Shown: positions 45,851 to 55,440 of the stretch, piece after piece | How the letters are laid out: each line of letters starts with the position of its first letter | Numbering within the stretch: position 1 is the stretch's first letter | Assembly: GCF_958979055.1 (NCBI RefSeq) | Contig: NC_084887.1 | Coordinates: 38,071,120 to 38,135,119, forward strand | Length of the DNA: 64,000 nt | Direction of reading: 5' to 3' | Origin: Alnus glutinosa | Lineage: Eukaryota; Streptophyta; Magnoliopsida; Fagales; Betulaceae | Program-made: the position numbers and the translations under genes | Notes under the pieces: model-generated | The model's input: only the letters and a program-made list of their open reading frames with translations | What the model was told of the DNA's origin: nothing | Databases searched by the model: none

Positions 45851-46018
45851 TGGCCTAAGTGGCGCGCAATGCATGTGCGCGTGAAGAAGTAATGTTACAA
45901 CATTATTTAAAGTGTTATATAATTTGTCCCTCCAATGTCTTTTCATAATTGACAATGAAAAAGACTTTTAATAATGTTATAACACTACTTCTTCACACGC
46001 ACATGCAATGCGCGCCAT
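45851..46018. repeat. Inverted repeat with arms resembling the DUF247 3' coding end
   Basis: The left arm (from 45859) and the reverse complement of the right arm (from 46018) agree at about 51 of 58 bases. The first part, TGGCCTAAGTGGCGCGCAAT followed by GCATGTGCGC (45851-45880), differs at about 5 of 30 bases from the codons for WPRWRAVLVR in gene C (TGGCCTAGATGGCGTGCAGT, GCTTGTGCGC). The loop carries GTCCCTCCAAT and, on the minus strand, TGTCAATTATGAAAAGA, both DUF247 3'-UTR words (compare 54340 and 27985). Transcribed, it would fold into a long hairpin. An alternative is a MITE that picked up the sequence. Confidence 0.6.
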
Positions 46019-46139
46019 TTAATTTTTTTCTTAATAGGGTTAATAGACACTGGTACATCAACCCGGCCAATGAAATGAGAGTATAATACTTATAACATTA
46101 CTCTAAGGTAAATACGGCCTAGTAGCACTGGAAAAAAGA

Positions 46140-46384
46140 ATCTTTAGTTAGGTCTAATTCAATTAGAATCCCTAATAGATTTTTTGCAATTGTTTATTTC
46201 TTACAATTGTGTTAAGCAATTATGAGTTCCAATAAAATTTACCTATTCAAGATCTCTTACGATTATAAGAAATTCTTTATAATCCGAGCATCCAATTGTA
46301 AGAGATCCTTGTCCTACTTCAATTGCCTTTACCCCTTTTGGATTTGACAATTTATTGGTTTTTCATTCTAGATCCACGGAGATG
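46140..46384 (+). repeat. Distal promoter half of a C-type DUF247 unit
   Basis: AATTGTTTATTTCTTACAAT, TCCTACTTCAATTGCCTTT and ATTTATTGGTTTTTCATTCT match 43600-43790 upstream of gene C in order. The proximal half (the stretch just upstream of the leader) does not follow here but appears at 51820. Confidence 0.6.
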
Positions 46385-48572
46385 AGAATAATAATAATTT
46401 TTTATTTATTTTTTTTTTGGGAAAAACAGGCTTTTGTTTTGAATAATAAATCAGTTCAGACTGCGACTTTTGTTTTGAAAAACTAGGAAGCCAGCAGCAC
46501 TTCTATTTCTAGGCCCCTTTGGCATTTCTTTCTTCCCATCCTTTCTCATTTTCTATCCGAAAAATCAAACTCATTTATCCACTTTATTAAACAACTTTTT
46601 TCACTTTTTACTCCAAAAAATTTAACTCTATTCATCATTATATCACATCAATAAATTTATGGGAAATTGCTTTTTTGTTTTCGATGATTTAAGCATAATA
46701 TATATACCAGTTGGATTGCACGTGCAACGCACCATGCTTGGTTCCGGTGTTATGTATCAATATAATTGTTAACATTATGATTTATATATATTATATATAT
46801 ATTGTAGAATAGATTTAATATCTAGATTATTGAACAAGAACATATTGAAATTTTGAAACAAATAAGTAAAACTATAAAATTTAATAAATATGATATACCA
46901 AAAGAAAATGAGAGTTAATTTAGATAGCACACATATGTTGTTACTTCAAATCAAAGGTATTGGAAATCATATATGATATTCATATTCATTGTGTTTATGT
47001 CAACCAACTCATAGACACATAAAATTGTAATTCCAAATAAAAATTTCTTCACTAAAATGCATCATGAACTTTGAAAAGCTATGATGCTTACAATAAATAA
47101 TGTTGCCATGAATAGCAAAAACTTTACAAGCATGCTCTATGATTCCACAACCTGGTTTGAATCTCACTGGAGCTACAACACCTTCACCAAGCAGTTACAA
47201 AAAAATCAAAAGGAAAAAAGAATTGAAATGCTTACAGTAAATTCTATATCAGCTTTCCCATTGTCTTCCATAATCGAACTTGGCGCAACCAGGGATCTGG
47301 GCAACATGGAAACCCCCGGTCATGCATGTAACTGGATACCTCTATGCAAGTCCTTAAACCAGAAAGTGAGTTCCTGGCTATGAGACAACAGCATAGCATG
47401 AATCCTACATTAAGCGCAAATGAAGAATTTCCACATTGCAAGAAAATTCAAATCCAATGTATTAAAGTCAGACATCTACAAGAGAAAAACAGTGCAAGCA
47501 TATTACATTATATTTGTCTTTGATCTATTAAATGTCCTCCTTTCATGGCCAGTCAACCTTCATGGCCAGCCAATGGGTATTGATTTTTTTGTCTTTGTTT
47601 TTGTATTTTAAATGTTTTATCAGAGGATATAATTGAAAAAATAAATAAATAAATAAATAAATAAAAAAGAAAGAAGAGAAAAGTTATTAGATGAAACGGA
47701 CGGGAATATCTGGCTCTGTTTAAACCTTTTTTTTTTCCTTTCAAATTCAAGCCATTTTTTTGTTTCTCATTGTCTGGCCATTATTTTTTTTTTTCTCTCT
47801 CAAAATTTTTTGTTCCCTCCACAGAAATGACAATCAACCAAGACCAACATACTTCGTAAATAAGAAATGCATAATAGAACCAACTGGTCAACCAAGTCTT
47901 ATGTTTTGTGTAGTTGTTGTATAGGCAGGAGATAAAGTGGCACTTATCACACACCAAAATTATCCTATCAAGTTAATGTAAAACACTGACGTTCATTAAC
48001 TTGTCATTACTTTTAGAAAATTAAAAAGGACACTTATTTCAGTAATGGACAGACATAAATAAACAAGCCATTCTAAGAAACTGGACATACCAATGAAAGT
48101 CTGACTTCATATTGATTAAAAAAAAATAAAATTGGAAACTGTTCACCTGTAGTTGGTCGGATCATCCATGCACAAGCAAAAGGTGAGACTTTCGTACAAT
48201 TATTGTTGCAATTATCAATAGTAATTGGTCTGATAAAAATTCTCAAGCATCAAGAAAGGGTAATATACCCTTTTAGGTGGCTTGCGGACCAAATTGGTTT
48301 GCTAGTTTATGCTTGTAACCTGTTACACAGAGCAAAAGGTGAGCCTGGGGCCTGCCCTATGACAATAAACTACATAGAAAAGTATACTTGTAATAACATG
48401 CATTCATGTCGTAGTTATTGATTACTGTGAGATACCAAATTCTTACAGCGTCAAAGAAAATCACTTTCTAGCCAATCACTAAAATTTCAATACGTCTAGC
48501 AAGTCAACACATTTTCTTTGACAAGCTCTTTGAAAGATAAGTTGACTTAGAGATAACATAGATTGATACAAT
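46385..48572. other. Left part of the block inserted in a DUF247 promoter
   Basis: AT-rich sequence with a TTTGGCATTT MITE-like stretch near 46520 and an ATAA microsatellite at 47640. On the minus strand at 47240-47390 there is an open stretch (LSGLRTCIEVSSYM in one frame, SSIMEDNGKADIEFT before a GTAAGC donor in another) that may be a decayed exon. I do not recognise it. No complete gene was seen. Confidence 0.35.
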
Positions 48573-48574
48573 TA

Positions 48575-48690
48575 CTGTACCTTATGCAAGTAACCTCCCT
48601 CCAGCTTCTGCCTCTTGGCAGCTTGACTTTCAACTCCAAAAGAAGTATGTAAGCTCCTCCCAATGTTTTGAACGACTTGCATTTCATATC
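48575..48690 (-). pseudogene. Exon-like fragment, unknown gene
   Basis: Minus-strand frame MQVVQNIGRSLHTSFGVESQ followed by AAKRQKLEGGYLHK, then a GTAC splice-donor-like sequence. The composition looks like a real exon of a nuclear-type protein, but I cannot name it, and it is not part of the standard U1-70K sequence that lies upstream on the same strand. Confidence 0.35.
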
Positions 48691-48856
48691 TAACAAAGGG
48701 ATGGTAGAACATTAAAAAGATGAATATAGCATATAAAGGGCCAGGAATTGATCTCCAATTATTTAAAAGTGATGCCTTGCAATCAAGGCATGGAATGTAG
48801 ATATTAAGGGCACTAAACCGCATCCATACCAAAATACAAAGGACAATATTACTTAC

Positions 48857-50105
48857 AAGTCTAGCCACGAACAATTTCTTGTATGGGTCTCCAGAAATAT
48901 TTGGGTGTTCATTTGAATTATCTATGTCAAAGTACTTGTAAGAACAAATATACTGAACCCATTTGAACTCCAAAACCTTGAAGTAAAACAAAGTGGTGTG
49001 TCTTCACATTTATGTAGCTCCTCGCAGCCTTTGCTGCACCCTTCTCTAGTCTTAACGTGTGTACTCTAGCCCTTCTTTGTACCTGGATCCATTCAAATAT
49101 ATCAAAAATCAGATATGGTGCAAACACCATGTTATACTTGAGCAATTCCTAGTTGTAAGCTCTACTGGCTAAGTTAGTAGTTTACCTCTCAGGCTGAGGG
49201 TAATTTAGGTGCTTGGAATGGGTTAGTTTGTAACACCACCTTAGGCAATTGTTTTAATCACATGTAGGTACACAGACAACAAAATTAAATAAAATAAAAA
49301 GGAAGATTCAAACAACCATCAGAAGAACCTCTGCAGATGGGCTTTTCAATGTTCTGTCTTATATTCCCAAGATATGATGAAGAGAGAAAAAATACCCATC
49401 AAGTAACAAGTCAAAAGTTACTTAACAGTTATGTTATATCACTCACTTAGAGCTGAACCAAGTAGTTCAAATTTAGGGTCAGTTCAGTTGAGTTGTATCA
49501 CTCATTTTGTAGTTAATGAACAGGAATTCTTCATCGGTATCACTTCCATGGACAGAAAAGAATCACACACATAATTCATGACCATTCAGTTAAATAAGTA
49601 GAAATAATTAGGCGTCATCCTTATTGTACTTCCTCTAAAGCTGTTAGAATGGAACGCCAAGAAGAAACTAATATATGCCATATACAAATGTTTTCAAGGA
49701 AAAACATTAGTGATCTGGCCATCCATTCAGCAAATTGTGACAACAGAGCCAAATGATTATCTGATGTAAAGCATTGGAGCATAGATCAACCCCCTGCAGA
49801 AATGTAACATCTTACAGGAGTTTCAGCGTCTTGGACAGGCGGAGCATATTCAGGATCTACAGGCTCAGCAAACCTACTCACAAATTACGCCATCCCTTCA
49901 TAATAATAATGAGAAAGATCATATTATATTTATCCAAATCAGTATCAAATCGAAAACCATTCAAACACGCTCTAGACAGCAACTTTAAACCTGTTAATGA
50001 CAGGCATTTTCTCTTCTCTGGAGGCGGTTTAAACTCCAAAGGCGGTCGAGGCTCAAAAAGCTTCAACAGGTTGGATGTTAGACCAGTGGGATGACTCTGC
50101 CCAAT
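48857..50105 (-). pseudogene. U1-70K: U1-70K (U1 snRNP 70 kDa) partial pseudogene with introns
   Basis: Four minus-strand exons of the U1-70K N-terminal half survive with splice sites: 49991-50105 (IGQSHPTGL, LFEPRPPLEFKPPPEKRKC), 49816-49895 (RFAEPVDPEYAPPVQDAETP), 49008-49082 (QRRARVHTLRLEKGAAKAA) and 48857-48944 (NISGDPYKKLFVARL, the start of the RRM, then a GTAAGT donor). U1-70K binds U1 snRNA stem-loop 1 in the spliceosome. The gene's first exon, most of the RRM and the Arg-rich tail are absent. Exon 2 of this set has TAA where the family has MAQF (49885-49887), and the third has lost a base after AAKAA. Retained introns mean a DNA-level copy, not a retrocopy. Confidence 0.85.
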
Positions 50106-50766
50106 CTGCATTACGAGCAAAAGCCAATAATCAAGACCACCATATAACTACACCATGATGTTTTTATAAGCCCAGCTGAACTGTTGCAATGATTGCGATT
50201 AAAAAATTGTTCCAATACTAAATTCCTTAAAGCAAAATTAGCAAATTTGAAATTCAGATACGAACACTAATTTCTATTTCCTCTACTTAAGATGTGTTGC
50301 AGCAAAAACTGAGATGTATAATCAATCATTTGAACCAATTCCACCAAATATAAAGTACTAAGAATCAAACAAAATCTAACTAAACTTAACAAATTTGTAC
50401 CATCAAAATATAGATCAACCTTTTTTCCGAGTTAGACCTAGGGTTGAAGAGATTTTGCAAAAAACCCAAACTACGACCAAACGATGAAACCCAGATAATT
50501 TCACAAACAAAGACGAGGAGTCGAATATTTACAAATAGCCCTACAAGTTACAACAGACTTATCACACTAATTTTTTAATGAATGTGTTCTAGTTTCTCAT
50601 AATATTTTCCTAACAACGCCAAAAAAAATTAAAAAATTAAAAAATTAAAAAATTAAAAAATTAAAAAATTAAAAAAAAAATATAAACGGACATGAATTTG
50701 AGCAACAAAACAGTAGAAACCAAATCAAAATCTCAAACCAATGCTGAAGAGTATCTATGCAAATAC

Positions 50767-50865
50767 CGAGCGAGTCTCGTAGATTCTGAATTTCTGCAAG
50801 TAGGAAGAGTTCGGGTCGGGTTCCTCATCAGTCCTCCAAATCTTGAGTTCTTTCTCTAACGCCAT
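50767..50865 (-). pseudogene. First exon of a SAC-domain phosphoinositide phosphatase, orphan
   Basis: ATG at 50865 (minus) opens 33 codons, MALEKELKIWRTDEEPDPNS then SYLQKFRIYETRS, ending at a GT donor (50766). The SSYLQKFRLYETRS motif, normally followed by NFYLIGRDKN, is the start of the SAC domain in plant SAC1-5-type phosphatases that act on phosphatidylinositol phosphates in endomembranes. None of the following exons is present; instead the next exons on this strand are U1-70K fragments. The region upstream (50870-51250) probably still holds the original promoter and leader. Family assignment rests on this one motif. Confidence 0.55.
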
Positions 50866-51319
50866 GATCTGGTATTATTCTGAAACGCAAACGAAAAGCC
50901 AAGAAATAACCCAAATCGAAGAGAAAAATATACCTTGTTCGTTAAGAACAACAGCTTCTCTCTTCAGCGATAGCGGGAGGGGAACTGATTTTTAGCCCTT
51001 TATCCTCTCCCTCTTGGATCTCTGTCTCGCTCAACCAAAGACACCGAATTTTTTGGCCGAAAATCCGCAGTTATCTGATATAGTTGTTAGAACGTATCGT
51101 CCTTTCTGCATTTCTCTCAATATTTGCTGGATTTCCGCAGTAAAAACACATTTTTTGATGCGTTTGGTAGAAAGAGGTATGGTTGGTGTCCTACGGTACG
51201 GATGTTCTTTTTTCTTCTTCGTTCTATCGAGAAAGAACAATCGCGAATAAAAAAATTTTAAAAAAAAAAAAAACGAAAAAAGAAAAAACGAAATTACCGC
51301 AAAAGATCTGATTCATGTG

Positions 51320-51745
51320 AAAGCCAACAAGGGCAAAACAGTAAACTCAATAGGTACCCAAAAAAAGTTAAAAGACAAAAAAGCCCCCAAAAAAAACCAT
51401 TTTTAACAACCAAAAGGGTACTAAAGTAATTTCAGATAAATAGACCAAAAGCCCCATCTTATTTTTTTTTAAGTCAAAAGGATTTAGAGGAGCAAAAAGG
51501 TAAAACAAATACATGAAGGAAAAGACCAAAACATCCCTTCAAGAAAACTACACTCTTTACAAATTTAGAGGGTAAAAAAGTAATTTCAATTAAAAAGACA
51601 AAAATGCCCAGAAGATTCCTTTACAAACAGAAGGATATCAGGGGTAAAATAGTAAATTTAAAAAAAGACAAAATGTTGAAAGACAAAATACCCCTGCCTG
51701 TTTTAGTCCAATGAAGGAAGTTGAAGGGTAAAATAGTAATTTCAC
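51320..51745 (+). repeat. Diverged array of GGGTAAAATAGTAATTT words
   Basis: Related words recur at about 51326, 51416, 51567, 51642 and 51726 (GGCAAAACAGTAAACT, GGTACTAAAGTAATTTC, GGGTAAAAAAGTAATTTC, GGGTAAAATAGTAAATTT, GGGTAAAATAGTAATTTC), most of them followed within 30 bases by an A-rich AAAGACAAAA stretch and a run of C. Spacing varies from 75 to 150 bp. Confidence 0.5.
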
Positions 51746-51817
51746 GGGGGTTCAACAAAAATTTACTGTTCATTCACGCATTCAAATGAATTGGTACTGT
51801 GCGGGGCCTTCACCGCT

Positions 51818-51820
<3 letters not shown>

Positions 51821-51854
<34 letters not shown>

Positions 51855-52257
51855 AAAGAAACAGTTGCATTTGTTCCCGAGTGAAGGATGTGAAAGGGAT
51901 AAGAATAAGATGAGTGAACTTCTCATTGATAACTTGTTTAGGTCAGTAAGAGACTGAGAGGTATATATATATATATATATATATATTAATCAAGTAAGAG
52001 TTGCTCATTTTGGCGTCTAAAACTCGATTTTAATTTCGTTTCAATTTCCTTTTTGTGCGTTTGAACTTTTCTTGCAGGATGATGAAGGCGGGCTAGAACA
52101 GAAACTTTGAGAGGGGTGGAGCCTGTGAGTAGTTTTGAAGAGAATTGTTTGTAAGGATATATATAAATCTCTTCTATTTTGTTTTTTTGTTTCATTCTTT
52201 CTTTTTCTTTTGATCACTCTTGAAGAAAGAATTTTAAGAGGCAAAAAAGAAAACAAA
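51821..52257 (+). promoter_or_regulatory. Proximal C-type promoter upstream of pseudogene D' and gene D
   Basis: TTGCATTTGTTCCCGAGTGA, the GTCAGTAAGAGACTGAGAGG donor region and TTTTCTTGCAG (acceptor near 52078) match the gene C promoter and leader. Where gene C has a compact TATATAAA box, this copy has a TA run (51821-51850) ending TATATAAAG. The distal half of the same promoter lies 5.4 kb away at 46140-46384. Confidence 0.6.
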
Positions 52258-52500
52258 ATATGGGTAGGAATGGAGTAAATTAATATTGTTGAAAGCTTGG
52301 CTCCTTCGAATAGAAGACATGATATCCCATGATTTATTCATGTCGCCCGAGTGTCACATCTTCAAAACTCCTTTCATACAGATACTCTCCAGGCATAATG
52401 AAAAATCTTATATTCACGACACATCTTTTCATCCACATCTCCTATGCAAGACATCAAGCATATTCTCCACCTGTTTAAAACTACTGAATCTAATTTTTTT
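52258..52500 (+). pseudogene. Deleted DUF247 pseudogene (D')
   Basis: The N-terminal part is recognisable (RIEDMISHDLFMSPECHIFK then SRHNEKSYIHD), after which sequence jumps to the middle of the family (SSTSPMQDIKHILHLF, equal to the IFSSTDPG...IQDIKHIIDLL region of gene C). About 450 coding bases are therefore missing. The start region (ATGGGTAGGAATGG at 52260) is out of frame with the rest. It is closest to gene C and sits in the leader of gene D. Confidence 0.8.
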
Positions 52501-52659
52501 TTTATCTTCTTTGATGTGTGAGCATGCATTAAGCTTGTTCTTCTGTGTTTCACAAACAATCTTAGATGTCGTCTTTCTGCTACACTTTGATTCTATAGAA
52601 AATAACAGAATCTGTATTAATTGTACGACTTTAATTCACCCCCCTCCCTTTCCTTTGAT

Positions 52660-53013
52660 GGGTTTATATGAACTTTTCTTGCAGGATCCTTCAAGTAGGC
52701 TGGAACTTCACTATAGGAAAATAAAATCAAAGCAATTTTTGCTTTCAAAAGTAAGGAAAATAATTACCAATATCTACGTTCTTCTTACTCATCATATTAT
52801 GGGCTTAGAAAACCTTCTTTTTGTTAGTGTCATACTCACACTCTTGTTTGGGCAAATGTTACTCTCATATTCTTATCAGTTAATACTTTTGAAGCTAGAG
52901 AATTGTGCCTAAAGCTTTTCCTTTTTTTTTTTTTTTTTTTTTTTGTTTGCTTTGGTCATTCCCGAAGAAACAACTTTAAGAGGTCAAAAAAGAACAGAGA
53001 ACATGACCCAAAT
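52660..53013 (+). promoter_or_regulatory. Gene A/B-type 5'-UTR segment before gene D
   Basis: GAACTTTTCTTGCAGGATCC near 52672 matches the intron acceptor and leader of genes A and B. TTAGTGTCATACTCACACTC follows near 52830. A T-run lies at 52924-52944. The combination of a C-type promoter and an A/B-type leader marks gene D's upstream region as a recombinant. Confidence 0.5.
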
Positions 53014-54294
53014 ATGGCTGTAAACAGTGGAGATACAGATACCGATATAGTTGATGTCGAACGCTTGGCATCTTCAATAGAACATATGATGTCCCAAGAT
53101 TTGTTCATGTCATCAAAGCGTTGCATCTTCAAAACTCCCATCGCACTCTACAGGCATAATGAAAAATTTTATATCCCTGATGCATTTTCAATTGGGCCTT
53201 TCCACCATGGCTGTCCAAACTTGAAACCTACCGAAACAATTAAAGCTAAGTATTTATTAGGCCTTATCTCTCGATCACGCTTTCCAAATACGCTGCTGAA
53301 AGATTTCATCAATACCATCAATGCTTTGGAGAGAGAGGCTCGGGAATATTATGCTGGACCGATCGAATATAGCCGAGAAGAATTCGTGAAAATTTTGGTA
53401 ATTGATGGTTGCTTTATGATTGAGCTATTCTGCAGGAATGCTTCCAAGCAGCTTAGAGAAGAAAATGACCCTATTTTTAGCATGTCTAGTATGCTTCAAG
53501 TTCTAGGCCATGACTTGATATTGCTAGAAAACCAACTACCTTGGATGGTGCTTGAGCATTTGTTCAGCATGTTCACGGCCCCTGTAAGCGATATGACCCT
53601 AATTGAACTTGCCATTGCATTCTTTTGTGATATTTACGCATTCAGGCAGCCTGCTAGATCTCATGATTATCTTCGAGACATCAAACATATTCCTGACCTG
53701 GTCAAAAAAGGGATGGTTTCATCGATTGAAGTAGACGAAGAAAAGATACCGCAATCAGGATGGGAACTCATACCTTCTGCTACACATCTCGTAGAGGCTG
53801 GAATCAAACTTCGAAAGAGTAGGTCCAAAAATATGTTGGATATAAAATTTGAAAAGGGTGTCCTCGCAATTCCTCCAATAAGAATTCATGAGACCACAGA
53901 AACAGTTTTTAGGAATCTCATCAGCTATGAGCTATGTTACCCCAACAGTGACGATAGGATCACTTCCTATGCCATGCTCCTGGATAATCTCATTGACACT
54001 GCTAAGGACGTAGAGATACTCTGTGAAAATGGCATCATTTGTAATTGGTTGAATACAGAGGATGCGGCCCGATTCTTCAACAAGCTTTACCACAGAACTT
54101 GTGTCGTGAACAAGTACTATCACGGAAATCTTTGCATGCAAGTGAATGAATATTGTGAAAAGATATGGCCAAGATGGCGCGGAATGCTTGTGCGCAACTA
54201 TTTCAACACTCCATGGGCTGGTCTTTCCACATTCGCCGCTGTTATTCTTTTGATCCTCACCTCCGTACAAACTTGGTATAGCATGAAAAGTTAG
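53014..54294 (+). CDS. DUF247 (UPF0481) membrane protein, gene D
   Basis: 426-residue single-exon protein. MAVNSGDTD at 53014 is taken as the start because A and B share MAVN; an upstream in-frame ATG at 52903 would only add a poly-Phe stretch from a T-run. Blocks: RCIFKTPIALYRHNEKFY, FSIGPFHHG, KILVIDGCFMIELF, HDLILLENQLPWMVLEHLF, PSATHLVEAGIKLRKS, LDIKFEKGVLAIPPI, TETVFRNLISYELC, FFNKLYHR, RGMLVRNYFNTPW and a C-terminal hydrophobic helix (LSTFAAVILLILTSV). All conserved positions are kept, so it looks functional. Its transcript would start from the promoter in front of the D' pseudogene and so carry D' sequence unless spliced out. Confidence 0.94.
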   Translation: MAVNSGDTDTDIVDVERLASSIEHMMSQDLFMSSKRCIFKTPIALYRHNEKFYIPDAFSIGPFHHGCPNLKPTETIKAKYLLGLISRSRFPNTLLKDFINTINALEREAREYYAGPIEYSREEFVKILVIDGCFMIELFCRNASKQLREENDPIFSMSSMLQVLGHDLILLENQLPWMVLEHLFSMFTAPVSDMTLIELAIAFFCDIYAFRQPARSHDYLRDIKHIPDLVKKGMVSSIEVDEEKIPQSGWELIPSATHLVEAGIKLRKSRSKNMLDIKFEKGVLAIPPIRIHETTETVFRNLISYELCYPNSDDRITSYAMLLDNLIDTAKDVEILCENGIICNWLNTEDAARFFNKLYHRTCVVNKYYHGNLCMQVNEYCEKIWPRWRGMLVRNYFNTPWAGLSTFAAVILLILTSVQTWYSMKS

Positions 54295-54899
54295 TATTTA
54301 CAATTTACAGCCTCATGAAACTTGTTAATTGTATAATTGGTCCCTCCAATAAATGTCCTTCTTCAATGCCAATTATGAAAAGAAACGAATGCTGTTTGCT
54401 TTGGAGTCTTGATTTTAATGTTGTGACAAATTAGTGCGATTGTGGATTGTGTACATAAATTAGGAAATTCTTGATAATCCAAGAAAACATGTCTTTCAAT
54501 ATGGCAATATAAGTGGCATATATATTGAAATACGCATACTAATTAAGGATGAATGGTTGTTTTGTGTCCCCAAGAAGTAGTTTAATCGGTTGGAGACCAC
54601 GCCTCATGAAGCGGAGGAAAAAAATGGTTGTTTTGTAATTCAGATGGATACCAAATTACACAATTATTTCGATTTCTTAAAAACATATTAGCTTCATGAG
54701 CTTTTTCTATAAAAATATATATATTCTCAGTTTTTCTAAAAAATAATTTCAGCTAAAAATATTTTAGACCCAAATTAAACAAACTAGCCTTAATTGAAGT
54801 CAATTTCAGGCTCCAAAGACTCATGTTACACATGAAAATTCACACACAAGAATGGAATGTTGGATAGTCTGTTATGAATGTAACTTTATGCTCTGAAAG
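54295..54899. other. 3' flank of gene D
   Basis: It holds the cluster's 3'-UTR words (ATTGGTCCCTCCAAT, CCAATTATGAAAAGAAA). From about 54550 there is a segment (ATGGTTGTTTTGTAATTCAG, ATTATTTCGATTTCTTAAAA, GAGCTTTTTCTATAAA) that is repeated at 56645-57010. Confidence 0.6.
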
Positions 54900-55440
54900 C
54901 TTAAAAAGAGTTAAAAAGAAAATTCTTCTTGCTGTCCAATGTGTTTAAGATGACATGATTAGAAGAAAGTACTCACCGGTTAGGCCCACTTCAATGAACT
55001 GATCGAGATTTTCGATAATTGAAGATCTTCTGTAATTTGAATAAGCAATTATGAGAGACTTTTATTAGAATTAAACTACTCCCGCCTTCCACATTTTCAG
55101 GAATCCTGCAAATCCTGATCCTACTTCAATTCTACTATTTAGTATTTATTGGTTTTTAGTCTAAATCAACGAATTAAGGAATAAAATATTATATATGGGA
55201 ATTTGCCTTTTTTGCTTTGGGTGCTGCATTATGTAAACAATGACATTTGTTACATTAGTGAAGGATAAGATCAAAGGGATAAGATGATCAGTGAACTTCT
55301 CATTGATATATTTGTTCTAGAAAGCGATTTCATTTTCAGCAAGAGTTATCCTCTCTTTTTTCTTTTTTCTTTTTTTATTCCTTTTTTTAATCAAATAAGA
55401 GTTGCTCATTTTGGTTCTAAACCTCGACTACAGTGTAGAA
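54900..55440 (+). promoter_or_regulatory. Orphan C-type DUF247 promoter
   Basis: CTTGCTGTCCAATG, GAAGATCTTCTGTAATTTGA, ATTTATTGGTTTTTAGTCTA, GGGAATTTGCC...TTTGCTTTGGGTGCT, the TATA-box position (TTATGTAAAC here) and GTGAACTTCTCATTGATA match the gene C and D promoters in order. No DUF247 coding follows. It may be inactive, since the TATA box is altered. Confidence 0.65.

Noticed and set aside
46685-46740. TTGCACGTGCAACGCACC, similar to words seen at ends of some plant repeats
   Set aside because: Single short occurrence with no second end.
51760-51820. Hairpin-like GCGGGGCCTTCACCGC as a possible Helitron 3' end for the 46.4-51.8 kb block
   Set aside because: Stem is only 4 bp and no CTRR end follows at the right spacing.
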